DNA of 64,000 nt, from the NCBI GenBank assembly GCA_009809945.1, contig WTPW01000515.1, forward strand, positions 1 through 64,000, read 5' to 3'. The notes under the pieces are model-generated. The model saw only the letters and a program-made list of their open reading frames with translations, made no database searches and was not told where the DNA came from. The DNA comes from Gigaspora margarita (Eukaryota; Glomeromycota; Glomeromycetes; Diversisporales; Gigasporaceae). Below, piece by piece: positions 23,990 through 37,100 of this stretch. Made by a program: the position numbers and the translations under genes. The first letter of the stretch is position 1. Every line of letters begins with the position of its first letter.

Positions 23990-24900
23990 ATCATAGAATC
24001 GAAAAATAAAAAAAAAATTATTTAAAAAAATGATTAATTAAAAAAAAAAATTATTTAAAAAAATAAATATTAATAAAAAAATAATATAAATTAAAAAAAT
24101 AAAATTTCAATAGCAAAAGCTGCCATCGGAGAATTAAAAAAAATTAAAAATAAATTAAATATAAAAAAAAATTTATTAAAATAAATACAAAAAAAATAAT
24201 TAAAAATAATTAAAAAAATCGTAAAATGATAAAAAATAATAATAAAAAAAAATGAAAACAGAAAAAAAATTTAAAAAAAAAGAAACGTAATAAAAAAAAA
24301 TAATATAAAAAATAAAATAAAATAAAATAAATAAAAAAATAAAAAAAAATAAAAAAAAAANNNNNNNNNNNNNNNNNNNNNNNNNNNNNNNNNNNNNNNN
24401 NNNNNNNNNNNNNNNNNNNNNNNNNNNNNNNNNNNNNNNNNNNNNNNNNNNNNNNNNNNNNNNNNNNNNNNNNNNNNNNNNNNNNNNNNNNNNNNNNNNN
24501 NNNNNNNNNNNNNNNAAAAAAAAAATAAAAAAAATTAAAAAAAATCTAATAAAAATTTTAAAAAAACAAAAATTAAAAAAAAATAATCAGTAAAAAAAAT
24601 ATAAAAAAGAAACAATAAAAAAAATTAAAAAAAATAAAAAATTTAAAAAAAATCTAATAAAAAATAAAAAAAACCCTAAAATTAAAAAAAAAATCAGTAA
24701 AAATAATAATAATAATATATTGTTGATATTAGCTATGCGACGCAGTCACGCTAAACCAGGAACAATACATGTACATAGAAAAATAAAAAATAATTAGAAA
24801 TTTAAAAATAATTTTTAAAAAAAATTAAAAAAAATTAATTAAAAAAAAATAAAAAAATTGTTAAAAAAGAATAAAAAAGCATGTTAGCTTTATTTATTTA
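23990..24900. repeat. A-rich low-complexity DNA around an assembly gap
   Basis: Almost pure A-runs with T spacers lie on both sides of the N run at 24361-24515 (155 N). A minus-strand copy of motif M1 sits at 24731-24762. No gene is present. Confidence 0.8.
24361..24515. other. Assembly gap (155 N)
   Basis: This is a run of undetermined bases inside A-rich low-complexity DNA. Its true length is unknown. Confidence 0.95.
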
Positions 24901-24914
24901 TTTATTGTTTCCTG

Positions 24915-25006
24915 TGCATATATGCAATATGGTGGGAATAAAAATTCTGGCCTTACTATGAGAATAACCAGAAATTTACTTTTATTCCCACCATTGCATA
25001 TATGCG
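24915..25006. repeat. Short perfect-ended inverted repeat
   Basis: GCATATATGCAATATGGTGG, then GAATAAAAATTCTGG on the left, is mirrored at 24969-25006. It is about 92 bp in all, probably a tiny hairpin MITE. Confidence 0.55.
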
Positions 25007-25009
25007 CTA

Positions 25010-26340
25010 TAGATGTCTATTGCTAGTTAATACTGTATTTGTCAAGTACCCGATATATTTCAAATTAAAAAAAATTTTAAGTAGTAAAAATCAATTTTTT
25101 ATATCATAAAGAATAAATTTTTTTGAATATATAGAATATATGCATTGTAAACAATGATTTAGAATTATAATATATGTAGATTTAAAAATTATTTTTATTA
25201 CATATACACATTGGGTACCTGATATATCCAAACTATACAATATATATATGATGGGCCACCGATATGTAGTATTTTATATATTTTTTAATTATAGTAATAT
25301 GGTACCTAATAGGTACCTGATATATTGGTTTTTGACCTGTGGAGGTTAGGTTAAGATTAGGTAATGTATTTTTAGTAAATTGTTTTGAACCCAAAATTCT
25401 ATAAAGAATTTTTTTGTTAGAACACAAAATGGTTTTATAGTCAAAATTTTGTATTATGTCAGATTCTTGAAAAAAATCATAATTACTTTGATTTCATGTT
25501 ACACCTGATTCTGCATTCCAATTGGTTGATTAGGGTAGTGATATATTATCATGGCAGTAAATTATAAAACCTTTTATTATTTTAGAAAAAATATGTTTGT
25601 TACCGGCAGTAACATTCCTCTTTGTAATGTACAATCAAAACAAATATGCAAATTTATTATCATTAGAGTTGGAGTATAGTTAGAAAAAGAGAGGTAACTA
25701 TATAGTAAAATTTTATGTGAAATTAAAAAAAAAACTTAAAAAAAAAGACCCAGCAATAATTTTCAATTTGTTGATTATTTCATATTGTCAAAGTTAATTA
25801 TAGAATATTGTAGAAGTATTTATTAGGTGTTATTGACTAAAACTATCTAATAATACTTCTAACTATACTAAACTATATACCTAGTTCCTTGAATTGGTAA
25901 GCAGAAAGAGACAATAAAGATTTAGTCTGTGTCTTGAGGTTTATAGTGTCTTGCTGCAGTGATTTTGGATACTAAAATAAGTATTTTTTTTCTGTGCTTT
26001 ATTTTGTAATCTTATTCCTATTCCAATTAATGGCCTTTGCCCTTGTATATTTTAGGCAGGTTGGATTTTTTGATTTCAATTATGAACTTTGTTTACAATG
26101 TTACATAATTGCAGGAAATAATAAATTCACAAAGGATCTAATTGTTCAATAAATAAAGTAATTGATAACAGATTAGGGGTTCAATCAGTATTTTTTTTTT
26201 TAAAAAAAAAAAGAGAATTGATGAAACTCCTGGCTTTCAACTATATTTTGTCAGCCCAAAGTCTTATTTTCCTGTAATGGCATGCATATAGCTGTAGTAA
26301 AATAAGTAAAATAATATGTATATATATACAATAAAGCCTG
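25010..26340. other. AT-rich stretch without recognised features
   Basis: Text such as TACCTGATATAT and GGTACCTGATATATTGG (25205-25340) is reminiscent of 22510-22600 in reverse, with CACAGGTCAAAA at both outer edges. This could be the remains of a larger element spanning 22520-25345, but no target duplication was found. Confidence 0.35.
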
Positions 26341-26344
26341 TATA

Positions 26345-26455
26345 TATAGTTTATAACCAACCCATAGAGGTCACCTATGTGGGTGACCTGTGGGTCAACC
26401 CATGGATGACCCACAGGTGACCTGCAAGTTGATTACCCAGGTGATACTTACTGGA
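26345..26455. repeat. Self-complementary GGGTGACC / ACCCACAG cluster
   Basis: GTGACCTGTGGGTCA is followed closely by its near-exact complement TGACCCACAGGTGACC around ACCCATGG, with further copies of GGTCACC beside it. This GC-rich patch is palindromic and non-coding. Confidence 0.6.
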
Positions 26456-26470
26456 TCAGAAGACTAGGTG

Positions 26471-27046
26471 CAGGGACCCATAAAAATTGTTTGGAGTAAT
26501 GGGAAAAAATGTTTTGGGTAATAGCAAAAAATGTTTTTTATTGCGATATAAAATTTATTATAATTCAATTACAATAGTGTTTATTTTTATCAAATTTATT
26601 ATTTAGCGCATTTATTATAAAACATATCTATAATGGTTTGGCACCTATAATATTTTTTTATTATGTTTATAGATTTTTCTAAGTTTTATATATATAATTT
26701 TTAACACAAAATTTTTCACGTTAGGGTTAGAATTAAGGTTTGGGAAGGGTTTTTGGGAATGTAGAACATTTTCACTTAGAACCCTACACTGATTAATTCA
26801 TAGGTATATTTAACTATGAATTTTTAAAGATATTACATAATAGGATGTAATAAATCACTATCACAATGTTTTTTGCACATGAAATTACACAAATAAATGA
26901 TTAGTGAATTAAAATAGTTAACCAATTAAATTTGCGAATTTTTGTACCATGCATAAATAAGAGCAAAAATTGTTTTATAATGTGATATTCGATAAAAATT
27001 GTGTTTTATTGTTTTCTAATGTTTTCACAATTTTTACGTGTCCCTG
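26471..27046. mobile_element. hAT-type MITE, 576 bp
   Basis: The termini are CAGGGACCCATAAAAATTGT and, reverse-complemented, CAGGGACACGTAAAAATTGT (18 of 20 match). An exact 8-bp target duplication ACTAGGTG is at 26463-26470 and 27047-27054. CAGGG ends and 8-bp duplications are the hAT signature. The interior has no transposase and contains TTAGGGTTAG (from 26721). Confidence 0.85.
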
Positions 27047-27119
27047 ACTAGGTGTAATATTATATCTAATCTTGGATTCTTATTAGCATAGGACTGTACC
27101 ACTAGTAACAAATAGATTT

Positions 27120-27830
27120 ACTTTTTATTTTAATTCTTTAATCTTATAGAATTAAAATAATAATTTTTGATTGAATTTAACCAGATAAGCATTAAGTAAT
27201 CTTTATTCAAAATTTAGATATTATTAAAAAAAACTGCAGTCAATTTTTTTAACTTTTAATAAATATTTCTTGATAACTAGCAAATCAAATTTGCTCTAAT
27301 TTTTATATTTTAATTCTATGAATTCAAAAAAAAAATTCATCAAATTTAATAGTTTTTTAAGAAATTTTTTTTAACTTTTTTAAAAACTTTAAGCAATGAA
27401 TTCTTGACAACCAGCTATTAAATTTATAAAAATTATCTTTTTTAAAGTTTACAAGTCTATAAAATTAAAATAAAAAACTTTGATCAAATTTGAATAGCTG
27501 GATAATAAGAAATATTTATTAAAAGTTAAAAAAAATTTGGCTGCAGCTTTTTTTTATAGGTATCTAAATTTTATATTAAGATTACTTAGTATTTATCTGG
27601 TTGATTTGATTATTTTTTTAATTTAATTCTCAAATCTTATAGAATTAAAATAAAAAAATTGATCAATTTTGCCAGAAAAGTGCTAAGCAATCTTTGTTCA
27701 AACTTTAGATATTTTTTAAAAAAAATGCTACTAATTTTTTTAATTTTTAACAAATATTTTTTGATAACCAGCTATTCAAATTTGATCTTTTTTAATTTTA
27801 ATACTATATACTAAGAATGTTAAAATGCTT
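27120..27830. repeat. TTTTAATTCTA repeat family, cluster 2
   Basis: About two diverged tandem units, each with TAGAATTAAAATAAAAAATT, AATATTTATTAAAAGTT and GCTGCAGCTTTTTTT. It is related to 21660-22430. It is non-coding. Confidence 0.5.
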
Positions 27831-28504
27831 ATATAAACTCTGCTTAAGTAGGCTTTAAACATAGACTTGTATAGTTTGCTTGTTAATTTTTTAAGTACTG
27901 CTTAAATGCAAAAATGCTTTTAGCTAATATTTTAAATCTGCTTGATTAAAATATGTTCTAAATACTGCTTTAAACCTGTTTATACCAAATATGCTTCTAA
28001 AATTAATATTTTACTATATAGGGGTTAGTAAAACTATGGAGATACAACTTCAATGTTTTACAAGTTTAATAGTAATGCAAAAATTGTTATTTTATATAAA
28101 AAATATATAAATTCATATATATTATGTTTGATCAGTCAAAGTCTTGATTGCTAATTTTTTTTTAAAAATAACATGTCTGCTAGGATTTCTTTTTTTTGAA
28201 ATTCAAAATAGACAAAAGTAAATAGTTAATCATAAAGAAATTTATATTTGTTCTTTTATTGTTAAAAAAACTGAATCATATATTCATGCTCAATTATTGT
28301 AAGATAAAAAAATAAAGGTAAGAGATTATATACACAACTTGAAGCCTCTAAACTGTTCCAAAGTAAAATTATGAATCTTTATTTTAATTACTCAAAAGCC
28401 AAACCAGTTAGAGTTAATATAAGGTTTTAATTTTTTATAGTAGCAAAATATTTCAAATGATTTTGTGAAACTGTAAAATCTATTTCAGAAGTGATATCAA
28501 AATA

Positions 28505-30835
28505 TTTTTTAAAATATTTTATTTAGTTTAAAATAATTCAAAATATTTATAAAATATTTTAGATCTGGAAAACCAAGCTAAATTAGTATATCTGTAACCT
28601 GGGTCATACCAAGGGCGTATTGAACTATATTTTCAAAATATTTCAAAATTTTATATGATGTTTTAAGATTAGATTAGATCTTTTATAAATTAGATCTTTT
28701 TTCATTTTGTTTTTTTTTTGATTTGTTTTTTTTTATTTATTTATTTTTAATTTTTTTTACACTTTACAAAAACACTAGCCTTTTGCAAGAAATCCAACAA
28801 CTATTTAGCATTTTGTAAAAACACCAATTTGACTTTGCATGCCAACTCAGATTTCTGACACTTTGCAAGAACACACACAACTGATTTTTCTAGCAATTTC
28901 TAAATTTCAAAAATGCTTCTTTAAAGAAATGGTTTAGTTAGATACAAGTTTTTGCAAGTTTTTGCAAAGTTTCTCTTTATTTGTTTTTTGTTTAACATTT
29001 TTTGGTTTTGTTTTTTTTTTGTTTTTTTTTTAAAAACTTTTTTTATTAATTTATTTTATTCTGGCACTTTGCAAGAATATAGCTTTTACTTCCTAGTACT
29101 TTGCAAGAAAATCAACCCAGACTTTTTTAGCAATTTGCAAGCAAATATTGACTTTTCTGACATTTTGCAAGAATATTAATTTGGTAAGAACACTAACTTT
29201 TACTTTACAATAGCAAATTTTATATCTAGATATATATCGATTACTAACTGAATAAGATATATATCGATACTCAATACCCCTGCTGATTTCTATTGATAGT
29301 GATAGTAATCGATATATATCTGGTTAATCGATATATATCTAATATGATATTAATTAATAATTATTATATTTACATAATCATGCTTTTTGCAAATTTTTAA
29401 ATAGTTTACAGGTTTTGCAAATTTTTACAAGTTTTTTAAAATTTTATTTTTTTTTATTTATTATTATTATATATTATATTTTAAATTAAATATACAATAT
29501 TCGCAAGTTTTTACAATTTAATATAAAATTTTATTTTTTATTTATTATTATTATTTAATATTATAAATATTACATATTTTATTATATATTATTATAAAAA
29601 AATGACAAAAAATTAAGATTAAAAAAAACAAACCTGAAAAAAATATCAAAAAAAATAAAAATGACTACTTTCGTACTTTGTTGCATCTAATTTACTTATT
29701 TCTTTACTCTGCAGTTAGCTATTATTTTCTTTTTTTGGTTTAACTATTATATTTGCTTATATTTGCCTATATTCACTTATATTGCTACTTCTTGCAAAGT
29801 GGCAGAGAATTTAGAATTGGTGCTCTTGTAAAGTTCCAGAAAAGTCAGGTTGTTTTCTTTAAAGTTCTGAAGTAAGTAAAGAATATATAAAATAAAATAA
29901 AATTAAAAAAATAAGTAAAAAAAAAGAAAAACAAACAAAAAACAAAATGTAAGCAAACTAATTTCCCTGAAGTAAGAGTTTGTTTCTTGCAATTTAGTAA
30001 TTGTCAAAGGTTTTCACAAAGTGTCAGAATAAATAAAAAAATAAAGATTAAAGAAATATATAAAAAGAAAATAAACAAAAAAAACAGAATGTAAGCAAAC
30101 TGAATAAAAAAATAAAATCCCAAATTTCTATTTCTCTGAAGTAGAGTTTGTAACAAAAATTGCTAAAATCATATTAAATATATTCTTGCAAAGTGCCAGA
30201 AAAGTTTGGATTTGCTTGCAAAGTATCGAAAAAGCCTAGGTTATTTTTCTTATGAATAAAATAAATTAATAAAATAAAAATAAAAATAAAAAAAAAAACA
30301 AAAACAAAAACAAAAAAAAACAAAAAACAAAAAACAAAAAAAAAATGAAGCACCAACTAAATCTTTATTTCTCTAAAGCATTCTTCAAAATTTAGAAATT
30401 GTTAGTAAAATCAGTTGTGTTCTTACAAAGTATCGAAAGGCTAAGTTGGCTTGCGCTAAGTTTCAAAAAGTTATTAGATTTCTTGCAAAGTGCCAAAAGT
30501 TAGGGTTGGTGTTTTTGTAAAAAAAATTAAAAAATAATAAATAAAAGAAAAAAATAAAAAAACAAAATGAATCTAAATGAAACTAAATAAAATGAAATGA
30601 ATCCAAAAAAAACAAACCAAAAATGAAAAAACAATATAAAATTGATAAAAGATCTAAATTATAAACAAAAAAAAATAAACAAAAATCTAATCTGATCTTG
30701 TACTATGATCATCAAACCATTTTGAAACATTTCAAAAATATTAGTCAAATGTGCCCTTGGTATAATCCAAGCTACAGATCTACTAATTCAGCTTGATTTC
30801 CTAGTTCTAAATATTTTGAAACAATTTGAAATATT
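28505..30835. repeat. 2.3-kb inverted repeat with CACTTTGCAAGAA arrays
   Basis: The outer arms (28560-28700 and 30700-30835) are reverse complements and include text shared with the S2 SINE body (ATCTGTAACCTGGGT, ACCAAGGGC). Inside, the left arm carries T-rich runs and irregular copies of CACTTTGCAAGAA every 30-45 bp (28760-29180). The right arm has their complements (29795-30500). The centre holds GATATATATCGAT repeats (29222-29350). Related text in reverse occurs at 33230-33870. It could be a foldback element or two SINE-derived copies inserted head to head. Confidence 0.5.
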
Positions 30836-30955
30836 AAAAAAAAAAAGAAAAAAAAAAGAAGAGAAAGAAAAGGTGAGAGGAGAAAAAGAAGAAAGAAGAA
30901 AAGGAAGAAAGGAGAAAAGGGAGAAAAAAGAAAGGGAAAGAGGAGTAAAATAGTA
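30836..30955 (+). repeat. GA-rich purine tract
   Basis: About 120 bp of almost uninterrupted A and G on the plus strand (AAGAAGAAAGGAGAAAAGG style). Confidence 0.8.
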
Positions 30956-31023
30956 TAAAATAGCTTTTTTTTTTTACTATACCAATTTTTTTAATTTGTT
31001 TTAATTGGCATTTGATTTTTTTA

Positions 31024-33108
31024 GGACCCGGACATCTCTGATATATGTTATTTTTTTTTTAGCAAATTGATTTAATTTTGATCTAAGGTCCAAATTTTAA
31101 TTTTAGCAAATTAAAGTTAATTTTAAAAAGGGTCATAATTGAATATTTTGGTGAATTACTAAGATTTTATACATGTCATATTTTATTTTTAGCAATTTAA
31201 CCACATTTTGATGATAATCAATCTGGATATAACAAGTTATTAATAGTTTACGGAGCAAAGTGATAATCAATTATAATTAAAAAGTAGTTGTAGCATATAA
31301 TTGGGCTTTAGTATTAATAGCAACTTGGTACTTACTCTGCATATGTATTACGATCATTGATCATGATTGTATGTCAATAGACAAATAATTATATAATACA
31401 ATTGCACAGGATTATCATTAAGTGAATTTATAATAATTTTTAATTTTTCAAAATAACGCACTGTTCAGTGATGATTTACAAGAAATTTTATTATGCTAAC
31501 TAAAAAACATTTTATAATAAGACTTGTAGTGCATATCATAGACTAATAGAATCTCAAATTTTATGAAAAAGTATTGAAAACTCGTGAAGATATTAACATT
31601 TTTGTAAATTCAGATGCATACGTTTTTGCAAGTTTTCTTCTAAATTTTAATGCTTTTAGAAGCACTTTCTCAAAATGAAATCTCCAAAACGTGACTAAGT
31701 AAGTTGGTATAATAGGTATTTTAAAGTTTTCAGTTAAAATTTCATCAAAAACGGATTAATATTGACGAAGTTATAATGATTTTTCAATTTGTTTCCAGAT
31801 TCAGGATTTTCTAAAATTTGAAACCAGAAAAATTATATCACAGGCTAGATTTTTACAAGTTCAAATGAAACAAGTTACTGCGCACTAAATAAACTCTTAG
31901 AGCATATTATTGACTAATAGAATCTCAAATTTTATGAAAAAATGTTGAAAACTTATAGAGATATTAACGTTTTTGTAAATTTGGACGTCATACGTTTTTG
32001 CAAACAATTTTGGTACATGATATACGTCTTTGGAAATAGAAAAAATCTTTCATCAAAGATTTCTCTACGAGTTCTTGACCAAATTTGATAAAAAATTTTT
32101 TATTTGAATTCTATATATTTGTAGAATTAAAATAAAAAATTTTCTTCGAATTTGGTCAAGAACTCGTAGAGAAACTTTGATGAAAGATTTTTTCTATTTC
32201 CAAAAATATATATCATGTGCCAAAATTGTTTGCAAAAACGTATAACGTCTAAATTTACAAAAACATTAATATCTCTACGAGTTTTCAATATTTTTTCATA
32301 AAATTTGAGATTCTATTAGTCAATAATATGCTCTAAAAGTTTACTTAGTACGCAGTAACTTGTTTCATTTGAACTTGTAAAAATCTAGCCTTTGATGTAA
32401 TTTTTCTGTTTTCATCAAAATTGTAAATTTTAGAAAATTCCGAATCTGGAAGCAAATTGAAAAATTATTATAACTTCGTCAATATTGATCCGTTTTTGAT
32501 AAAATTTTAATCAAAGACTTTAAAATATCTATTCTACCAACTTACTTAGTCACATTTTGGAGTTTTCATTTTGAGAAAATTCTTCAGGAAGCATTTGAAG
32601 TTTAGGGAAAAACTTGCAAAAACGTATGCGTCCGAATTTACAAAAACGTTAATATCTTCATGAGTTTTCAATACTTTTTCATAAAGTTTGAGATTCTATT
32701 AGTCCGTGATATGCGCTACAAGTCTTGTTATAAAATTTTTTTAGTTAGCATAGTAAAATTTCTTGTAAATAATTGCCGAACAGTGGGTTATTTTGAAAAA
32801 GCAAAAAAACATATTACAAAGAAGCTATATTGAAATTGTTTACAGGAACTTTCATTAAAGATATCTCCACGAGTTCTTGACCAAATTTGATAAAAAATTT
32901 TTTATTTTAATTCTATGAATTCAAATAAAAAAATTTATACTATATTTATTTACTTGATACTAGATGTTATAATTTAGTTTTAGCAAATTATTATAAAGTT
33001 TATATGAAATAATCCAACTTTTAGCAAATTTACTTGATTTTAGGAGTAGCAAAAATGCCTAAATTCATGCAGATCAGTTATGACCTATATGAGAGATGTC
33101 CGGGGTCC
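31024..33108. mobile_element. Large foldback element with GGACCC-GGACATCTCT ends
   Basis: The ends are GGACCCGGACATCTCTGATA and, reversed, GGACCCCGGACATCTCTCAT, flanked by TA (31022-31023 and 33109-33110). Most of the interior (about 31440-32805) is one hairpin with arms of ~680 bp and its centre near 32112. Pairs include ACTAATAGAATCTCAAATTT and AACTTACTTAGTCAC, mirrored on the other arm. No transposase was seen. A small relative with the same ends lies at 48419-48988. TA duplication points to a Tc1/mariner-type transposase acting in trans. Confidence 0.7.
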
Positions 33109-33229
33109 TATTTTTTTTATTATTATTTATTTTTTACTTGCCAAATTGGAATTTTTGTGATGGGTCAAAACACTATGTAATTGTTAAAGAACTGTTAATC
33201 ATTATATATTCTTTCAAATAATTATGTTT

Positions 33230-33960
33230 ATAATTGATTTATAGATATATAATAATTTAATATAGAAAATGATATATATTGATTATAGATATATATTGAT
33301 TTTTATCCAATTAATCAATATTTTATAATCAATATAAAACAATTAAGTGTTATATATCGATCAATACCTATATATAAAATTTGCGGATATAGATAACTAG
33401 AGATTTGGGGTTTTTATTTATTTTTTTATTAAGTTTGCTTACATGTTTTGTTTTTTTATTGTTTTTTTTTTATTTATTTTTTTATTTTATTTATTCAGTA
33501 CTTTGCAAGAAAACAACTTGACTTTTATAACACTTTACAAGAACACCAACTCTAACTTCTCTAGCACTTTGCAAAAATACTAGATTTCTTTAACAATTAG
33601 TAAGAACACCAATAATTACTTCTGAGAAATGGTATATTTATTTTTTCAGTTCTCTAATATTTTTAGGAAGTATTCAGAAAAAAGAAAGAAATAAAAGTGT
33701 TAGTCAAACCAAAAAAATAGCTGAAGCAAAAATGATAGTTAAAACAAAGAAGCGAAAATAATAGCTAACTGTAAGATGTGTGAAAATAAGTATGTAGGGC
33801 TAGTTTTTTATTTTTTCTTCTACAAATAGTAACAGAATAAGATGCAACAAAGTGCAAAAGTAGTTAAAATAATATGTAATAATATAAAAAAATACTATAA
33901 AGAATATATAATAATTAAAATATAATATATAATAAAATATGTAATATTTATTAAAATATA
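33230..33960. repeat. Reverse-oriented relative of the 29.2-29.8 kb repeat
   Basis: GATATATATTGAT repeats (33230-33385), CACTTTGCAAGAA-type units (33495-33600) and the segment 33720-33870 (with AATAATAGCTAACTG and GATGCAACAAAGT) match 29220-29760 in reverse. LINE1 inserted at its right edge. Confidence 0.45.
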
Positions 33961-34133
33961 TATATATATATATATTTTTTTTTTGAAAGCGAGGTCTTGC
34001 CTCAGGTTTTATTATTATAATATATGGAATTACTTCTATTTTGCTTGTATTTACATATATATATCTTCAAAACTAAAGCTTAGGCTAACTTTACCTATGA
34101 CCCATGCTTTGCTAGGCAGGGTCAAAGACCTCA

Positions 34134-37100
34134 CTAGTCTATGATACTATTAATGTATGTCGGGGATGTATTATACATTGTAAATAATCTTGACCATTTG
34201 TCTATTTTAGTGAACTTTATCCTTTCTGATAACTCTGCGTTGTGTAATTGTGCTAAGGCCTTGGATGTTGATTGTGTACTAGCTGCAGTTTCTTCTTCTA
34301 CGGCTTCTTCATCAGGTCCTCTAGATAGATTACCTGAGGCTATCATTGTGCAGCCGTGGTTTCCAAATCATTTCAAATATCTCCTTTGATATCTGGTGTA
34401 GGAGGATATGTGCAATTTTGGTTCTTTTTTGGGCGTTTTGAGTGATTCTGTTAATTTCATTCGTTGCCTGCACTGGAAGTATTCTGAGAATTACTCTGTT
34501 CATACTGGGGATGTAAGGGTCTGATAAATGTATATTGTTAGTGATTATTCTGGTAATTTGAAGTACTTTTGCTTCTGTATATAACTGTTGTTTCTTAAGG
34601 GTTTTTGTTATGGCACACGTGATAGCTTTCCGTAGACTAGTACTGTTCGAAGTGCATGTGAGAACAAGATAGCAGTTTTCTAAGGCATTCTGACATCTTG
34701 TACATGTTGGGTTGTTGTATTTTTGCGGGTCCCTAACGTTCAGAGTGTCCAGGGTTGGGAGTTCTTCAAGGAATAGTTTTATTTTAAAAGCCTTTATTGT
34801 TGAGTACTTGGGATTTGTCACCCGTTTCGTAGGTGTACATTTGTAGTTCAGGTATGCATAAAACGTATTCTAGTCTGTGTCCTCTCTCAAGAAGTCCCAG
34901 GCTTGGAATCTCATTTGTGAAGTCCACTGCGCTATTGTATCTGCATTCTGTACGTGTCGTGCGAATCTTTGGGATATATGTTCAACCGGGGCCCCTTTCC
35001 AACTTATTTGATAGGTGTTATATCTAATAGAATTATGGTCGATTTCTGATGATAGTATGTGAACTGGTACGTTTGGAGGGTTAATAGTTTGTTTTTTGTA
35101 TTCAAACATGTATTTCTGATTTTTACGTGCAGTAAGTGTGAGCCATGATAGCTAGCTTGACCAGTTGTTTGTGGAACCAGTTAGTGACTGCATGTGAGGG
35201 AGGGATTGAAAAAGTTTGGTTGCAGTATCACAGAAGTGGATGTTGTCAGACAGAATGTGAATTTTTGATTCTTTTCTAGTGACTCTTGATATGTGTATTA
35301 GGGCTGTGATTTGATTCTTTTTCCTCGTTGGCCAGTATTCAGTCTCAACTAGTAATTTCAGCTTGTGTGGGATCGTGGTGCATATGATCCCCTCCCTCTC
35401 AATGTTATTTACATGTCTTTTGTGAGTTCTGAGTTGAAATGTTAACTGTTTTAGTTTCCATAGGTCACTTTCCACTTTTTCGATTATGTTGATATATTGA
35501 GGCTCTATGACTATTTCCTTTTGTTCTAAGTTGGACTTTTGCTTCCTTTCAGAGCCTCTTGTTTGCAGCTGTCTAAGGTCTGATATCTGTATACGCAATC
35601 TCTTTTTGCTGTCAACTGGGATACTTTGGAGCAGATCAAGACTAATTTTCTTTGTGCATTTTTCTTTTGCTAAGGCAGGGTTGTTGTACCAGCAGCCGGG
35701 GCATGGTTGAAGAGTTTGGGTGGTATGGGAGGGAGTCCAATGGTTGACCAGAGCTGTGTTGTCTTTTTTGAAGGATGAAATTCTGCCTATAAATCCTGCT
35801 TGGTGTGCTTTAAGTATAATCTATTCTTTCTTTTCCCATATTGTACTGTTATATGCATAAGCTGGGTTGGGCCTAATTGGGACTATGGCTTGGGACCTGA
35901 TCATTCCCTGTACCATTTCTACTATCTGTCTGTACCACTTTGGTTGCCTTCCCCTTGGTATTGTTCTTATGGTGTGAGGTAGGTAGAACCAGGGGATCAC
36001 GTTTTCACTTTTATAGTCTAGGCATTGCTCGATGAATTTGAGCTTAATTTTATTTAGTTTGGATTTTATTAGATGGGGTTTAATCATCAGCTGGAGGATA
36101 GTGTTGATCGAGGTCCCTTCCTCATCTAATGGTTGGGGCCAGGCAGCGTTGGCATTTTGACATATNGCGTTTTCACTTTTATAGTCTAGGCATTGCTCGA
36201 TGAATTTGAGCTTAATTTTATTTAGTTTGGATTTTATTAGATGGGGTTTAATCATCAGCTGGAGGATAGTGTTGATCGAGGTCCCTTCCTCATCTAATGG
36301 TTGGGGCCAGGCAGCGTTGGCATTTTGACATATTTCAATGTTTGCTGTATGTATATTACTTAACATTTTTGCAGTTGTTGTTGCATGCTCATTTACAGGG
36401 AGTATGTAAGTAGAGTGGTTTAGTATGGATTTATTTGTTAGCACCGCTTCTTGTACTTGTTGAAGTCTTGGTTTTAGGGTTGATTGGTTAAAGTCAGGGT
36501 GGTTTAATTGTCTATGCATGGAGGCGAGATGTTGCTGCATCTGTATGTCTGACACCTTTTTTAGCCCATATATTTGATAATTAAACAGTGTAGAGTTTGG
36601 GACAGCTCTAGCAAACCCCGCTTTGTGTTTAATAATGTTTGTGTACAGTTTGGTTATCTTCTTACACATTGCCTCAGGTAGGCTTGTATTTTGGACCCTG
36701 TATGCTATACGTGTTAGTATTACGGCATTAATGATATATATTGCCTGTTTCTTAGTTATTCTTGCTCTCTTGAGTCTGTTTATAGCCACTTTTGCTTCAT
36801 CTAGTTAATGTCAGAAATCAGTTTATGATTCTTTCCGGTAGTGAAGTAGCATCCAAGAATTCTGAAGCATTGCTTATGATCTATTGCCTTTAGTGTGGTG
36901 CCTCCAATATTGTTTTCTGCACGTGTACTTGTATTTATTGTAGCTAGTGTTGACTTATGAGGGTTGACCGTTATCCTTGTCATTTCGAAAAATGAGTTTG
37001 CTATATTTAGAATTTCAGTAAGGTCTTTTTTGGATTTACCAATCCAGACCGTATTGTCCATGTAAGCGGATGCTGGTCTGTTGAAGCCTTGGGTCAGGGC

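Noticed and set aside
22520..25345. A single large transposon with CACAGGTCAAAA ends
   Set aside because: The inverted ends match over only about 12 bp and the expected 8-bp target duplication is absent. Kept only as a remark.
28952..30356. Phe-rich frames resembling membrane segments
   Set aside because: These are T- or A-run low complexity in the arms of an inverted repeat.
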